64,000 nt of DNA from Oxalicibacterium fonticola_A (GTDB lineage: Bacteria; Pseudomonadota; Gammaproteobacteria; Burkholderiales; Burkholderiaceae_D), in NCBI RefSeq assembly GCF_040395855.1, contig NZ_JBEBPO010000002.1, positions 12,412-76,411 on the forward strand. Reading direction: 5' to 3'. Shown piece by piece: positions 51,076-59,635 of this stretch. A program made the position numbers and the translations under genes. The notes below the pieces were generated by a model that ran no database searches, was not told the origin of the DNA, and was given only the letters and a program-made list of their open reading frames with translations. Every line of letters starts with the position of its first letter. Position 1 is the first letter of the stretch.

Positions 51076-52683
51076 ATGAGCACAACCGCAGTCGATCATT
51101 CACACGACGCAGCCCACGATCATTCGCATGACGATCATCACGGCGCACCGCAAGGCTGGCGTCGTTGGGTATATGCGACGAACCACAAGGATATTGGTAC
51201 GCTTTATCTGTGGTTCTCTTTCACCATGCTGCTGTCCGGTGGTTTCCTGGCGATGTTGATTCGCGCAGAACTGTTCCAGCCTGGTTTGCAATTGATGCAG
51301 CCTGAATTCTTCAATCAGCTGACCACGATGCACGGCATCATGATGGTGTTCGGCGCGATCATGCCGGCCTTTGTCGGTTTCGCCAACTGGATGATCCCAT
51401 TGCAAATCGGCGCGTCGGATATGGCATTTGCGCGGATGAACAACTTCTCGTTCTGGCTGTTGCCGCCTGCTGCTGTGCTGCTGGTTGCATCATTCTTCGT
51501 ACCTGGCGGCGCAACAGCTGCCGGCTGGACGCTGTATGCGCCGTTGTCGACGCAAATGGGCCCAGGTATGGACATGGCGATTTTTGCCCTGCATATCATG
51601 GGTGCATCGTCGATCATGGGCTCGATCAACATTATCGTCACCGTCCTGAACATGCGCGCTCCTGGCATGACTCTGATGAAGATGCCGATGTTCTGCTGGA
51701 CCTGGCTGATTACCGCTTATCTGCTGATCGCTGTGATGCCTGTTCTGGCCGGCGCAATCACAATGACATTGACCGATCGTCACTTCGGTACCTCGTTCTT
51801 TAATGCGGCTGGTGGCGGCGATCCTGTCATGTACCAGCATATCTTCTGGTTCTTCGGACATCCAGAGGTGTACATCATGATTCTGCCTGCGTTCGGTATC
51901 GTGTCGCATATCATCCCGACCTTCGCCCGCAAGCAATTGTTCGGCTATGCATCGATGGTGTATGCAACCGCTTCGATCGCGATTCTGTCGTTCATGGTGT
52001 GGGCGCATCACATGTTCACCACCGGCATGCCGGTGACTGCCCAGCTGTTCTTCATGTACGCAACGATGCTGATTGCGGTGCCGACCGGCGTGAAGATTTT
52101 CAACTGGGTTGCGACGATGTGGAAAGGCTCGATGACATTCGAGACGCCTATGCTGTTCGCAATCGGTTTCATCTTCGTGTTTACCATCGGTGGCTTTACC
52201 GGCCTGATTCTGGCGGTAACACCGATCGATATCCAGTTGCAGGATACCTATTACGTGGTTGCCCACTTCCACTATGTGCTGGTGGCCGGTTCGCTGTTCG
52301 CCCTGTTCGCCGGTTTCTACTACTGGGGTCCGAAGTGGACTGGTTTCATGTACAACGAAACTCGCGGCAAGATCCATTTCTGGGGTTCGCTGATCCTGTT
52401 TAACATCACCTTCTTCCCTATGCACTTCCTGGGATTGGCGGGTATGCCACGCCGTTATGCTGATTATCCGGCGCAGTTCACCGATTTCAACGTGATTGCA
52501 TCCATCGGTGGTCTTGGTTTCGGTTTGATGCAGGTGTATTTCCTGTTCGCAGTGGTGATTCCATCGATTCGCGGTGGCAAGCCAGCTGCTGACAAGCCTT
52601 GGGATGGTGCGGAAGGTCTGGAATGGACTGTGCCTAGTCCAGCGCCGTTCCACACGTTTGAAATACCACCGACTGTTAAATAA
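51076..52683 (+). CDS. coxA: Cytochrome c oxidase subunit I
   Basis: 535 residues from ATG 51076 (CAGGAGATTGAG before it; a TTG six codons earlier is less likely). Twelve helices with heme and CuB His: THEH-equivalent TMHGIMMVF, WFFGHPEVYIMILP (His-Tyr crosslink pair), MVWAHHMFTTG, and VVAHFHYVLV. N-terminal His-rich stretch DHSHDAAHDHSHDDHH is unusual and may bind metal. It pumps protons while reducing oxygen. Confidence 0.97.
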   Translation: MSTTAVDHSHDAAHDHSHDDHHGAPQGWRRWVYATNHKDIGTLYLWFSFTMLLSGGFLAMLIRAELFQPGLQLMQPEFFNQLTTMHGIMMVFGAIMPAFVGFANWMIPLQIGASDMAFARMNNFSFWLLPPAAVLLVASFFVPGGATAAGWTLYAPLSTQMGPGMDMAIFALHIMGASSIMGSINIIVTVLNMRAPGMTLMKMPMFCWTWLITAYLLIAVMPVLAGAITMTLTDRHFGTSFFNAAGGGDPVMYQHIFWFFGHPEVYIMILPAFGIVSHIIPTFARKQLFGYASMVYATASIAILSFMVWAHHMFTTGMPVTAQLFFMYATMLIAVPTGVKIFNWVATMWKGSMTFETPMLFAIGFIFVFTIGGFTGLILAVTPIDIQLQDTYYVVAHFHYVLVAGSLFALFAGFYYWGPKWTGFMYNETRGKIHFWGSLILFNITFFPMHFLGLAGMPRRYADYPAQFTDFNVIASIGGLGFGLMQVYFLFAVVIPSIRGGKPAADKPWDGAEGLEWTVPSPAPFHTFEIPPTVK

Positions 52684-52690
52684 ATGGAGT

Positions 52691-52708
52691 GGCGGGCGCA
52701 AGCCCGCC
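52691..52708 (+). other. GNRA-tetraloop hairpin between coxA and small cox gene
   Basis: GGCGGGC, loop GCAA, GCCCGCC: a perfect 7-bp GC stem with a GNRA tetraloop, starting 7 bases past the coxA stop. It ends 5 bases before the next ATG, where the ribosome site should be. No T tract follows, so it is a stability or translation-control element rather than a terminator. Confidence 0.6.
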
Positions 52709-52713
52709 TTCAT

Positions 52714-52818
52714 ATGACGGATCAAAAAAAGCGTAATCTGCGTACCGGCCTTATTCTGGCTGTCATCGCAGCGGGTTTCATGCTGAGCGTGATCGCGAAG
52801 CGCTTGTGGTTTAGTTAG
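52714..52818 (+). CDS. 34-residue cytochrome oxidase small assembly-type membrane peptide
   Basis: Encodes MTDQKKRNLRTGLILAVIAA followed by GFMLSVIAKRLWFS: a basic N-terminus then one membrane helix. Small peptides of this kind sit between coxA and ctaG in Burkholderiales, where they are called cytochrome oxidase small assembly proteins. The GC hairpin directly upstream leaves no clear ribosome site. Position, composition and conservation of the slot favour a real gene. Confidence 0.75.
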   Translation: MTDQKKRNLRTGLILAVIAAGFMLSVIAKRLWFS

Positions 52819-52824
52819 GGCAAG

Positions 52825-53403
52825 ATGGAAAATCAGACAGAATCGACCGGCAAGTTGAATGGCCGTATGCTCGGCAAGCTGGCCGTGATTGCGGTGATGA
52901 TGTTTGGTTTCGGTTATTTGCTGGTTCCGATCTACAAACAGATTTGCGAGCTGACCGGCGTCAATATCCTGACCTCGCAAGAGATGAAGGTAAAGCCGAT
53001 CGATAATTCGCAAATCGACAAGAGCCGAACCATTACAGTTGAGTTTGATGCAAACACGACAGGACCATTTCGGTTTCGTCCGACGGTAAACAGCATGAAA
53101 GTGCATCCGGGCGAAATGAGTCAGGTGTTGTACGAAGTAGTGAATACGCAGACGCGCAGTGTGGAAGCACAGGCAATTCCAAGTTATGCGCCGCAGCAGG
53201 CGGCAGCGCATTTCAAAAAAGTGGAATGTTTTTGTTTTCAGCAACAAACACTGGAGCCTAGTCAGGCCAAGCAGATGCCGGTAGTGTTTTATCTGGACCC
53301 GGCCTTACCCAAGGATGTAAAGACGATAACCTTGTCCTATACTTTCTTTGAAATTGCCAAGCCTGAAAAACAGGCGGCGGTGAAGCCGGCAACAGCAGGA
53401 TGA
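52825..53403 (+). CDS. ctaG: Cytochrome c oxidase assembly protein CtaG (Cox11)
   Basis: 192 residues. One membrane helix (about 15-35), then a periplasmic domain that delivers copper to the CuB site of subunit I. The copper motif reads ECFCFQQQTL (CxCF) near residue 132, and PVVFYLDPALP follows. Starts 6 bases after the small peptide gene. 192 residues is normal. Confidence 0.95.
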   Translation: MENQTESTGKLNGRMLGKLAVIAVMMFGFGYLLVPIYKQICELTGVNILTSQEMKVKPIDNSQIDKSRTITVEFDANTTGPFRFRPTVNSMKVHPGEMSQVLYEVVNTQTRSVEAQAIPSYAPQQAAAHFKKVECFCFQQQTLEPSQAKQMPVVFYLDPALPKDVKTITLSYTFFEIAKPEKQAAVKPATAG

Positions 53404-53527
53404 TGGGGCATCGGCATAGGGAATAAGCCGAAGTCGAAATGGGTTTTTATGGCGGTGCTTGTGACCGTAGGTCGAAGTTGCCGTTGCATCGTAACTAACT
53501 ACTTGAATTTTGTATTGGGAGATGGAG

Positions 53528-54388
53528 ATGAGTGCTCAACACGCGAATGCGCCCTATTATTTCGTGCCTGGCCCGTCCAGATGGCCGGCGGCGGCGGGTA
53601 TGTCACTACTCACACTGATGCTGGGCGCATCTGCCTGGGTCAATGATGCCAGCTGGGGTTCGTATATTACCTGGGCCGGCCTGCTGGGCTTTCTCGTCGT
53701 GCTGTACAAATGGTTTGGCGATGCGATCGGCGAATCCGAAGGCGGCATGTACAACAAGCGTATCGATGCATCCTACCGCTGGAGCATGAGCTGGTTCATC
53801 TTTTCCGAAGTCATGTTCTTTGGAGCATTCTTCGGTGCCTTGTTTTATGCCCGCAGCATCAGCATGCCGTGGCTAGGCGATCTGGATCACAAGATTCTGT
53901 GGCCTGATTTTGCTGCACATTGGGGTAATGTCGGTCCTGCCGGTACGGTGGAAGCCTTCACGACCATGGGCCCATTCTGGATCCCAACCATCAATACGGC
54001 ATTGTTGCTGACCTCTGGCGTAACCTTGACACTCTCGCATCACGCCTTGCGTGAAAATCATCGCGGCAAGACAGCATTCTGGCTGGCTGCAACGGTGCTG
54101 CTGGGCGCGATCTTCATGGGTTTTCAGGTGTATGAATACATGCACGCCTACAGCGAACTGAACTTGAAGCTGACATCCGGTGTCTATGGTTCGACTTTCT
54201 TCCTGCTGACCGGTTTCCATGGTTTCCATGTGACTCTGGGTGCGATCATGCTGAGCGTCGTGTTGTACCGTGTCATGAAAGGTCACTTTACTCCTGACAA
54301 CCATTTCGCATTTGAAGGTGCAGCCTGGTACTGGCACTTTGTCGACGTGGTCTGGCTCGGCCTGTACGTAGTTGTCTACTGGTTGTAA
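53528..54388 (+). CDS. coxC: Cytochrome c oxidase subunit III
   Basis: 286 residues from ATG 53528 with GGGAGATGGAG upstream. Seven helices. Signature WPAAAGMSLLTLMLGA, FSEVMFFGAFFGALFY with the buried Glu, STFFLLTGFHGFHVTLGAIML and WYWHFVDVVWLGLYVVVY. It supports proton uptake and stabilises the core. A 124-base gap after ctaG contains no supportable gene, though other Burkholderiales carry DUF2970 there. Confidence 0.96.
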   Translation: MSAQHANAPYYFVPGPSRWPAAAGMSLLTLMLGASAWVNDASWGSYITWAGLLGFLVVLYKWFGDAIGESEGGMYNKRIDASYRWSMSWFIFSEVMFFGAFFGALFYARSISMPWLGDLDHKILWPDFAAHWGNVGPAGTVEAFTTMGPFWIPTINTALLLTSGVTLTLSHHALRENHRGKTAFWLAATVLLGAIFMGFQVYEYMHAYSELNLKLTSGVYGSTFFLLTGFHGFHVTLGAIMLSVVLYRVMKGHFTPDNHFAFEGAAWYWHFVDVVWLGLYVVVYWL

Positions 54389-54420
54389 TTTGCGCTTGCA
54401 GTAATCGGCGAGACAAATAA

Positions 54421-54448
54421 AAAAGCCGCACTTCGGTGCGGCTTTTTT
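54421..54448 (+). terminator. Terminator of the coxBAC operon
   Basis: AAAAGCCGCAC, loop TTCG, GTGCGGCTTTTTT: a perfect stem closed by a C(UUCG)G tetraloop, with a T tract. The A tract makes it usable from the minus strand too, toward which the twin-TM gene is read. Confidence 0.93.
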
Positions 54449-54505
54449 ACGATTGCAGCGACGTGTTGTACTGCATGCAAAAGTTGAAATTGCCCTGTAC
54501 GGAAG

Positions 54506-54706
54506 TCAGCGTATGCCGGTTGGCTGGATATAGCCCAGTTTGTATGCAACCAGCACCAGAATAAAGAGGGTGATCGAAAAGCCGACGCGCATTGCCAGTG
54601 CCTTGACGGTACGGTCGCTTTTCCCTTTGTCTTTCATCAGAAAGAACAGGGCCGATCCAAGACTGCCGAGAATCAGGATAAAAGCAATGGCGACAACGAT
54701 TTTCAT
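54506..54706 (-). CDS. Twin transmembrane protein (DUF2909 type)
   Basis: 66 residues with two membrane helices (about 3-22 and 40-60) separated by a basic loop MKDKGKSDRTVKALAMR. This matches the DUF2909 / twin-transmembrane family that occurs next to SURF1 genes in betaproteobacteria. Convergent with coxC, divergent from SURF1 with 66 bases between. Probably a cytochrome oxidase accessory factor, but no function is proven. Confidence 0.8.
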   Translation of the reverse strand: MKIVVAIAFILILGSLGSALFFLMKDKGKSDRTVKALAMRVGFSITLFILVLVAYKLGYIQPTGIR

Positions 54707-54772
54707 GGCGGACGGTTCGGGAATTGCATCAGCCTGGCTAACGCAGTATGTATTGAGTGAAGTGATATTGTA

Positions 54773-55486
54773 ATGCGAATCACCTTCCGGTTTAGGCTCA
54801 TTCCATTTGTTGCCGCGGCAATTGCGGTGGCGATAGGTTTGTCGCTGGCACAGTGGCAGACGCGGCGGGCAGTCGAAAAGCTGGCGATTGAAGCGCAGTT
54901 GCAGGAAAGACAGACTGCGCCGGCAATACAGCTGGGCGGCTTGTTGCAGAGCTCAGAGGGACTTGAGTATCGCCGTATTTTGGTCAAGGGAGAGTTTCTG
55001 CACGATTGGCCTGTCTATCTGGACAATCGTCCGCACAATGGTGTCGCCGGGTTTTACCTGTTGATGCCATTTAAAATCGCGGCCAGCAATCTGCATGTGC
55101 TGGTTGCGCGCGGCTGGATTCCGCGTAACCCGGTTGATCGTACCAAACTGCCGGCCATCGTGACACCGGAAGGCGAGATTGAAATCGAAGGCACGGCGCG
55201 CCGCTCGATAGGATCTGTGATGCAGCTGGGCGCGCTGGATGCGCCGCAAGCGCATGCAATCGTGCAAAATCTCGATATCGCCAGCTTTGCTGCAAGCAGC
55301 AAACTGGCAATGCAGCCGATTTTTCTTGAGCAGTTATCCGATACACACGATGGCCTGGTGCGCGATTGGCCGCGGCCATCCGGCGGTGTGGAGAAACATC
55401 GTGGTTATGCCTTCCAGTGGTACGCATTGGCTGCGATGGCATTCATTTTTTTTGTTGTGACAGGAATTCGACGTGGAACAAAATAA
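54773..55486 (+). CDS. SURF1-family oxidase assembly protein
   Basis: 237 residues with two membrane helices at the ends (about 8-26 and 210-230) and a periplasmic domain between. SURF1 motifs: LSLAQWQTRRAVEK, RRILVKGEFLHDWPVYLDNRPHNGVAGFYLLMP, and GWIPRNP. It acts in heme a insertion into subunit I. It overlaps the next gene by 14 bases, heading the second cox assembly operon. Confidence 0.92.
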   Translation: MRITFRFRLIPFVAAAIAVAIGLSLAQWQTRRAVEKLAIEAQLQERQTAPAIQLGGLLQSSEGLEYRRILVKGEFLHDWPVYLDNRPHNGVAGFYLLMPFKIAASNLHVLVARGWIPRNPVDRTKLPAIVTPEGEIEIEGTARRSIGSVMQLGALDAPQAHAIVQNLDIASFAASSKLAMQPIFLEQLSDTHDGLVRDWPRPSGGVEKHRGYAFQWYALAAMAFIFFVVTGIRRGTK

Positions 55487-56057
55487 ACACAAAGGACGCT
55501 GGAAGCTATTTCTGGTTATTCTGGTATGCGCATCACCTATCATCCTGTCGTATCTGACTTACTACGTGATCAAGCCGCAAAGCCGCACCAATTACGGCGC
55601 TTTCATCGATCCGCGCGATTATCCTATTCCAGAGCTTGGTACACATGCCCTCGATGGCAAGCCAATAGCGCTGGATGCCTATAAGGGAAAGTGGATCATG
55701 TTGCAGGTCGATGGTGCTGAGTGCCGCGCTGCATGCGAAAAAAAATTGCATGACATGCGTCAGCTGCGTCTTGCGCAAGGCAAGGAAATGGAGCGTATTG
55801 AACGCGTCTGGCTGATTACCGACGACAAGCCGCTGGATACGATATTGATGCGTGAGTTCGACGGCACGAATATGCTGCGCGCCAAATCGGAAGCCGTGCG
55901 TGCATGGTTGCCGGTAGAGGAGGGCAGCACCATGGCGGATCACATTTACATGATTGATCCATTGGGCAATCTGATGATGCGTTTCCCGAAAGATGCCGAT
56001 CCGAACAAGATCAAGAAAGATATCGTCAAACTATTGAAAGCCTCTTCAATTGGCTGA
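55473..56057 (+). CDS. Membrane-anchored thioredoxin-like protein of the oxidase cluster
   Basis: 194 residues from a GTG start overlapping the SURF1 stop. One membrane helix (about 11-32), then a thioredoxin/SCO-like domain with a CRAAC pair (CxxxC) near residue 81, in the place where SCO proteins have CxxxC, and DHIYMIDPLGNLMMRFPK near the end. No clear distal copper His as in SCO, so a thiol-redox role seems more likely than copper delivery. Conserved in this position in Burkholderiales. Confidence 0.8.
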   Translation: MEQNKHKGRWKLFLVILVCASPIILSYLTYYVIKPQSRTNYGAFIDPRDYPIPELGTHALDGKPIALDAYKGKWIMLQVDGAECRAACEKKLHDMRQLRLAQGKEMERIERVWLITDDKPLDTILMREFDGTNMLRAKSEAVRAWLPVEEGSTMADHIYMIDPLGNLMMRFPKDADPNKIKKDIVKLLKASSIG

Positions 56058-56064
56058 TTCCGGA

Positions 56065-57204
56065 ATGCTGTTCCAACTTGCCAGCAAGGGGCTGTTCGTC
56101 GCCTTGCTGGCATTCGTGATCGTCTGGTCTTCCCGCGATCCGAACAAATATCGCAAACTGGTATGGGTGACGATGTTCCTCACCTTTGACGTGATCATGT
56201 TCGGCGCCTTCACGCGGCTGACAGATTCGGGGCTGGGTTGTCCTGACTGGCCGGGCTGCTATGGCCATGCCAATCCTCTGCAGGCGATGGAACATATACG
56301 CGCTGCCGAAGCCTTGATGCCGGACGGCCCGGTGACGGTCATGAAAGCCTGGGTCGAAATGATTCATCGCTATCTGGCGATGGGTATAGGAGTACTGATC
56401 ATCGCCATTGTGGTGATTGCATGGCGCTTCTGGCTGCAAAGCGGCCGTACGCTCACGCGTTTCTCGCCGCGTTACCCGATGCTGCTGTTGTTCTTTGTCT
56501 GCGTGCAAGGTGCGTTCGGTGCCTGGACCGTGACGATGAAGCTGCAGCCGGTAATCGTTACGATACATCTTTTGCTCGGCATGACCTTGCTCGGCATGCT
56601 GACCTGGGTTGGTGCGCGGCAGAAGGAGCATCCATTCGTCGATGCACGTGCGCTGGTCTTGCGTAAGCCGGCCTTGATCGCACTGGTGTTATTGGGAGTG
56701 CAGATTGCGTTGGGCGGCTGGGTCAGCACCAATTATGCGGCACTGGCATGCAGCGATTTTCCACTTTGCCATGGCGCGTTGGTGCCGCAGATGGATTTTG
56801 AGCATGGTTTCACACTGTGGCGTGAACTTGGCAAGACCGCTGGCGGCGACTACCTGCCGTTTGACGCGCTGACAGCGATTCACTGGACGCACAGAATGTT
56901 TGCGCTCGTGGTAGTGCTGGTGCTCGGTTGGACAGCATGGAAAGCCCTGCAGATTCCCGGTTTGCGCGCCACGGCACGCGGTGTGCTGGCTGCACTGGTC
57001 CTGCAAATCGTGATCGGCATTGCCACTGTTTCATTGAAGTGGCCGCTCGCACTTGCGGTTGCGCACAACGGTTGCGCGGCTTTGCTTGTGCTGCTGCTGG
57101 TCATGTTAAACTACAAAGCTAGAATTCCGAGCCCAAGCGGGCACAATCGTGAGCCATATCAGATTGATTTGCGCTCGTCGGCAGCATCAAAAGATAAAGC
57201 ATGA
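56065..57204 (+). CDS. ctaA: Heme A synthase
   Basis: 379 residues from ATG 56065; a TTG five codons earlier that overlaps the upstream stop is an alternative. Eight helices. Heme-ligand His regions: MFGAFTRLTDSGLGCPDWPGCYG (Cys-containing loop), MIHRYLAMGIG, VTIHLLLGM, and IHWTHRMFALVV. It oxidises heme O to heme A for the oxidase. Overlaps ctaB by 4 bases (ATGA). Confidence 0.93.
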   Translation: MLFQLASKGLFVALLAFVIVWSSRDPNKYRKLVWVTMFLTFDVIMFGAFTRLTDSGLGCPDWPGCYGHANPLQAMEHIRAAEALMPDGPVTVMKAWVEMIHRYLAMGIGVLIIAIVVIAWRFWLQSGRTLTRFSPRYPMLLLFFVCVQGAFGAWTVTMKLQPVIVTIHLLLGMTLLGMLTWVGARQKEHPFVDARALVLRKPALIALVLLGVQIALGGWVSTNYAALACSDFPLCHGALVPQMDFEHGFTLWRELGKTAGGDYLPFDALTAIHWTHRMFALVVVLVLGWTAWKALQIPGLRATARGVLAALVLQIVIGIATVSLKWPLALAVAHNGCAALLVLLLVMLNYKARIPSPSGHNREPYQIDLRSSAASKDKA

Positions 57205-58085
57205 CAACCTTGACAGTCTCTCCTAATCGCATCGCCCAGTACTGGGCACTGACCAAGCCGCGTGTGACGCAGCTGGCAGTTTTTTGCGCCGTGATCGGCA
57301 TGTTCCTGGCAACACCGGAATTGCCGGACTGGAAAATCGTCATTGCCGCCACAGTCGGTATCTGGCTGCTCGCCGGTGCTGCATTTGCCATTAATTGTCT
57401 GGTCGAACGTGAAATCGATTCACGCATGGCGCGCACGGCACGACGTCCGATGGCGCAGGGTGAAATTACCGTACCGCAGACGCTGGTTTTTTCCGGCGTG
57501 ATCGGCGGCGCCGGCATGTGGGTACTGTACAACTTCGTCAATCCACTGACGATGTGGCTGACCTTTGCCACCTTCGTCGGTTATGCGGTGATTTACACCA
57601 TTATTCTGAAACCTGCGACGCCGCAAAATATCGTGATCGGCGGTTTGTCCGGTGCGATGCCGCCGGCTCTGGGCTGGGCTGCAGTGGCGAACGATTTGCC
57701 CATGCAGGCATGGATACTGGTTCTGATCATCTTCATCTGGACTCCCCCGCATTTCTGGGCGCTGGCATTGTATCGCCGCGATGAATATGCAAAGTCCGGT
57801 TTGCCGATGCTGCCGGTAACGCATGGCACAGCATTTACACAATTCCATATCTGGCTGTACACGATTGCGCTGGTCGCCACCACGATGCTGCCATTTGCAG
57901 TTGGCATGAGCGGCCTGATCTACCTGGTCGCGGTAGCGGTGCTGGACGTTATTTTCATGTGGTACGCGTGGCAGGTATATCGCCACTACACGGACATGAT
58001 TGCGCGCAAGATGTTTGCCTATTCGATTATCTACCTGTCGCTGCTGTTTGCTGCGTTGCTGGTCGATCACTATTTGAGGTTTTGA
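57201..58085 (+). CDS. ctaB: Heme O synthase (protoheme IX farnesyltransferase)
   Basis: 294 residues, about nine helices. Prenyltransferase Asp motifs: NCLVEREIDSRMARTARRP and the later YRRDEYAKSGLPMLPVTHG. Adds farnesyl to heme B to make heme O, substrate for CtaA encoded just upstream. Also called cyoE. The 4-base overlap with ctaA implies coupled translation. Confidence 0.96.
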   Translation: MTTLTVSPNRIAQYWALTKPRVTQLAVFCAVIGMFLATPELPDWKIVIAATVGIWLLAGAAFAINCLVEREIDSRMARTARRPMAQGEITVPQTLVFSGVIGGAGMWVLYNFVNPLTMWLTFATFVGYAVIYTIILKPATPQNIVIGGLSGAMPPALGWAAVANDLPMQAWILVLIIFIWTPPHFWALALYRRDEYAKSGLPMLPVTHGTAFTQFHIWLYTIALVATTMLPFAVGMSGLIYLVAVAVLDVIFMWYAWQVYRHYTDMIARKMFAYSIIYLSLLFAALLVDHYLRF

Positions 58086-58090
58086 GAAAA

Positions 58091-58678
58091 ATGCGCTTAC
58101 GTTTTTTGCTGGCCATGTGCGTTGTCGTGCTGGGCTTAAGTGCCTGTGGCGGCAAGGCTCCACCTGCTTTCACCAATACCGATGTGACCGGACTGGCTTA
58201 CGGCAAGGATTTCTCATTGCCTGACCATAACGGCAAGCTGCGTACGCTGGCTGATTTCAAGGGCAAGGCAGTCGTTGTGTTTTTCGGTTTTACACAGTGC
58301 CCCGATGTCTGCCCGACCACCATGCTGGAAATGGCGAATGTCATGAAGGCGCTGGGGCCGGATGCCGACAAGGTACAGGTTCTGTTTGTTACGGTGGACC
58401 CGGAGCGCGATACGCCAGAGTTGCTGAAGCAGTATGTGCCGGCCTTCGATTCGCGTTTCCTCGGTTTGCGTGGCGATCTGGCCGAGACGGAAAAAACTGC
58501 CAAGGAATTCAAGGTGTTTTATCAGAAAGTGCCGGGAAAAACGCCGGGCAGCTATACAATCGACCATACGGCCGGCAGTTATGTATTCGATACGCAAGGC
58601 CGGATACGTTTGTTCATTCGACACGGACAAGGCACGGAACCTATCGTGCATGATTTGAAAATCCTGCTTGCCGAGTAA
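58091..58678 (+). CDS. SCO1/SenC-family copper chaperone lipoprotein
   Basis: 195 residues from ATG 58091, 5 bases after the ctaB stop. Lipobox LSAC near residue 20 marks an outer-leaflet-anchored lipoprotein. Thioredoxin fold with copper motif CPDVCP near residue 75 and the distal His in the YTIDHTAGSYVF loop. It delivers copper to the CuA site of CoxB, receiving it from PCuAC-type chaperones. Ends the assembly operon at a strong terminator. Confidence 0.94.
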   Translation: MRLRFLLAMCVVVLGLSACGGKAPPAFTNTDVTGLAYGKDFSLPDHNGKLRTLADFKGKAVVVFFGFTQCPDVCPTTMLEMANVMKALGPDADKVQVLFVTVDPERDTPELLKQYVPAFDSRFLGLRGDLAETEKTAKEFKVFYQKVPGKTPGSYTIDHTAGSYVFDTQGRIRLFIRHGQGTEPIVHDLKILLAE

Positions 58679-58691
58679 AGTGTGCAAGCAT

Positions 58692-58722
58692 AAAAAAAGG
58701 CGCTCAACCGAGCGCCTTTTTT
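58692..58722 (+). terminator. Terminator of SURF1-SCO operon, bidirectional
   Basis: AAAAAAA, GGCGCTC (58699-58705), loop AACC, GAGCGCC (58710-58716), TTTTTT. It also lies at the end of rpoH read from the other strand. Confidence 0.93.
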
Positions 58723-58738
58723 ATTTGTTGCTGCTGAC

Positions 58739-59635
58739 TCATGCAAAAGCAGCGAGCGAACCTTTCATCTTCTTCAATGCCACGGCTTCGATCTGACGGA
58801 TACGTTCAGCCGAGACGCCGAATTCATCTGCCAGTTCATGCAGGGTGGCACCGGAGCCATCGTCGTTCGCCAACCAGCGTGCTTCCACAATGCGTCGTGA
58901 GCGTGGATCCAGTTTACCCAGTGCGCTCGACAAGCCTTCGGTTTGCAGGCGATCATGGCGCTGGGCTTCCAGAACCCTGGTCGGCTCCTGCAAATCCGAT
59001 GATAGATAGGCGATCGGTGCAAACTTGTCGTCTTCATCGTCGGTCGGCGCTTCCAGCGCGATATCCCGGCCGGACAAGCGCGTTTCCATCTCGATGACTT
59101 CTTCGCGTTTGACGTTCAGGGTTTTCGCCAGTGCTTCGACTTGATCGGGTGTCATCGCATCCAGGCCGGTTTTGTGGCTGCGCAGATTGAAGAACAACTT
59201 GCGTTGTGCTTTCGTCGTCGCCACTTTTACCAGGCGCCAGTTTTTCAATATGTATTCATGCATTTCAGCCTTGATCCAGTGCATCGAATACGACACCAGA
59301 CGTACGCCTTGATCCGGATCGAAGCGTTTGACGGCTTTCATCAAGCCGATATTGCCTTCCTGAATCAAATCCGCATGAGGCAAGCCGTAGCCCAGATAGC
59401 CACGCGCAATCGACACGACCAGGCGCAAATGGGACAGGACGAGCTTTTGCGCTGCGCCCAGATCGTTGTCGTCGCGCAGGCGTTTTGCCAGTGATATTTC
59501 TTCTTCGTGCGTCAGCATGGGCAGGCGATTGACTGCCGAGATGTAAGCGTCAATATTGCCCAGCGCGCCAGAAAACCCCAAGGACATCATGTTGCTTGGT
59601 GAAATCATTGCGGTTGATGCAGATGTTGCTTTCAT
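58739..59635 (-). CDS. rpoH: RNA polymerase sigma factor RpoH (sigma-32)
   Basis: Heat-shock sigma factor. 298 residues. Region 2: ISLAKRLRDDNDLGAAQKLV, RLVVSIARGYLGYGLPHADLIQEGN and RLVSYSMHWIKAEMHEYILKNWRLVK. The RpoH box reads RKLFFNLRSHK, specific to sigma-32. Region 4 helix-turn-helix: TLHELADEFGVSAERIRQIE. A CIRCE operator lies about 70 bases upstream, so HrcA repression is expected. Its predicted target hslVU is also in the window. Confidence 0.97.
   Translation of the reverse strand: MKATSASTAMISPSNMMSLGFSGALGNIDAYISAVNRLPMLTHEEEISLAKRLRDDNDLGAAQKLVLSHLRLVVSIARGYLGYGLPHADLIQEGNIGLMKAVKRFDPDQGVRLVSYSMHWIKAEMHEYILKNWRLVKVATTKAQRKLFFNLRSHKTGLDAMTPDQVEALAKTLNVKREEVIEMETRLSGRDIALEAPTDDEDDKFAPIAYLSSDLQEPTRVLEAQRHDRLQTEGLSSALGKLDPRSRRIVEARWLANDDGSGATLHELADEFGVSAERIRQIEAVALKKMKGSLAAFA

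Noticed and set aside
51490..53247. A 585-codon open frame opposite coxA and ctaG
   Set aside because: Antisense to secure genes, full of His, Arg and Gln, with no signal, ribosome site or domain. Long mirror frames are expected at this codon bias.
53404..53527. A DUF2970 gene between ctaG and coxC
   Set aside because: Expected from related genomes, but the gap is too short and the only frame (starting 53449) runs into coxC in another phase with a Cys-rich sequence.
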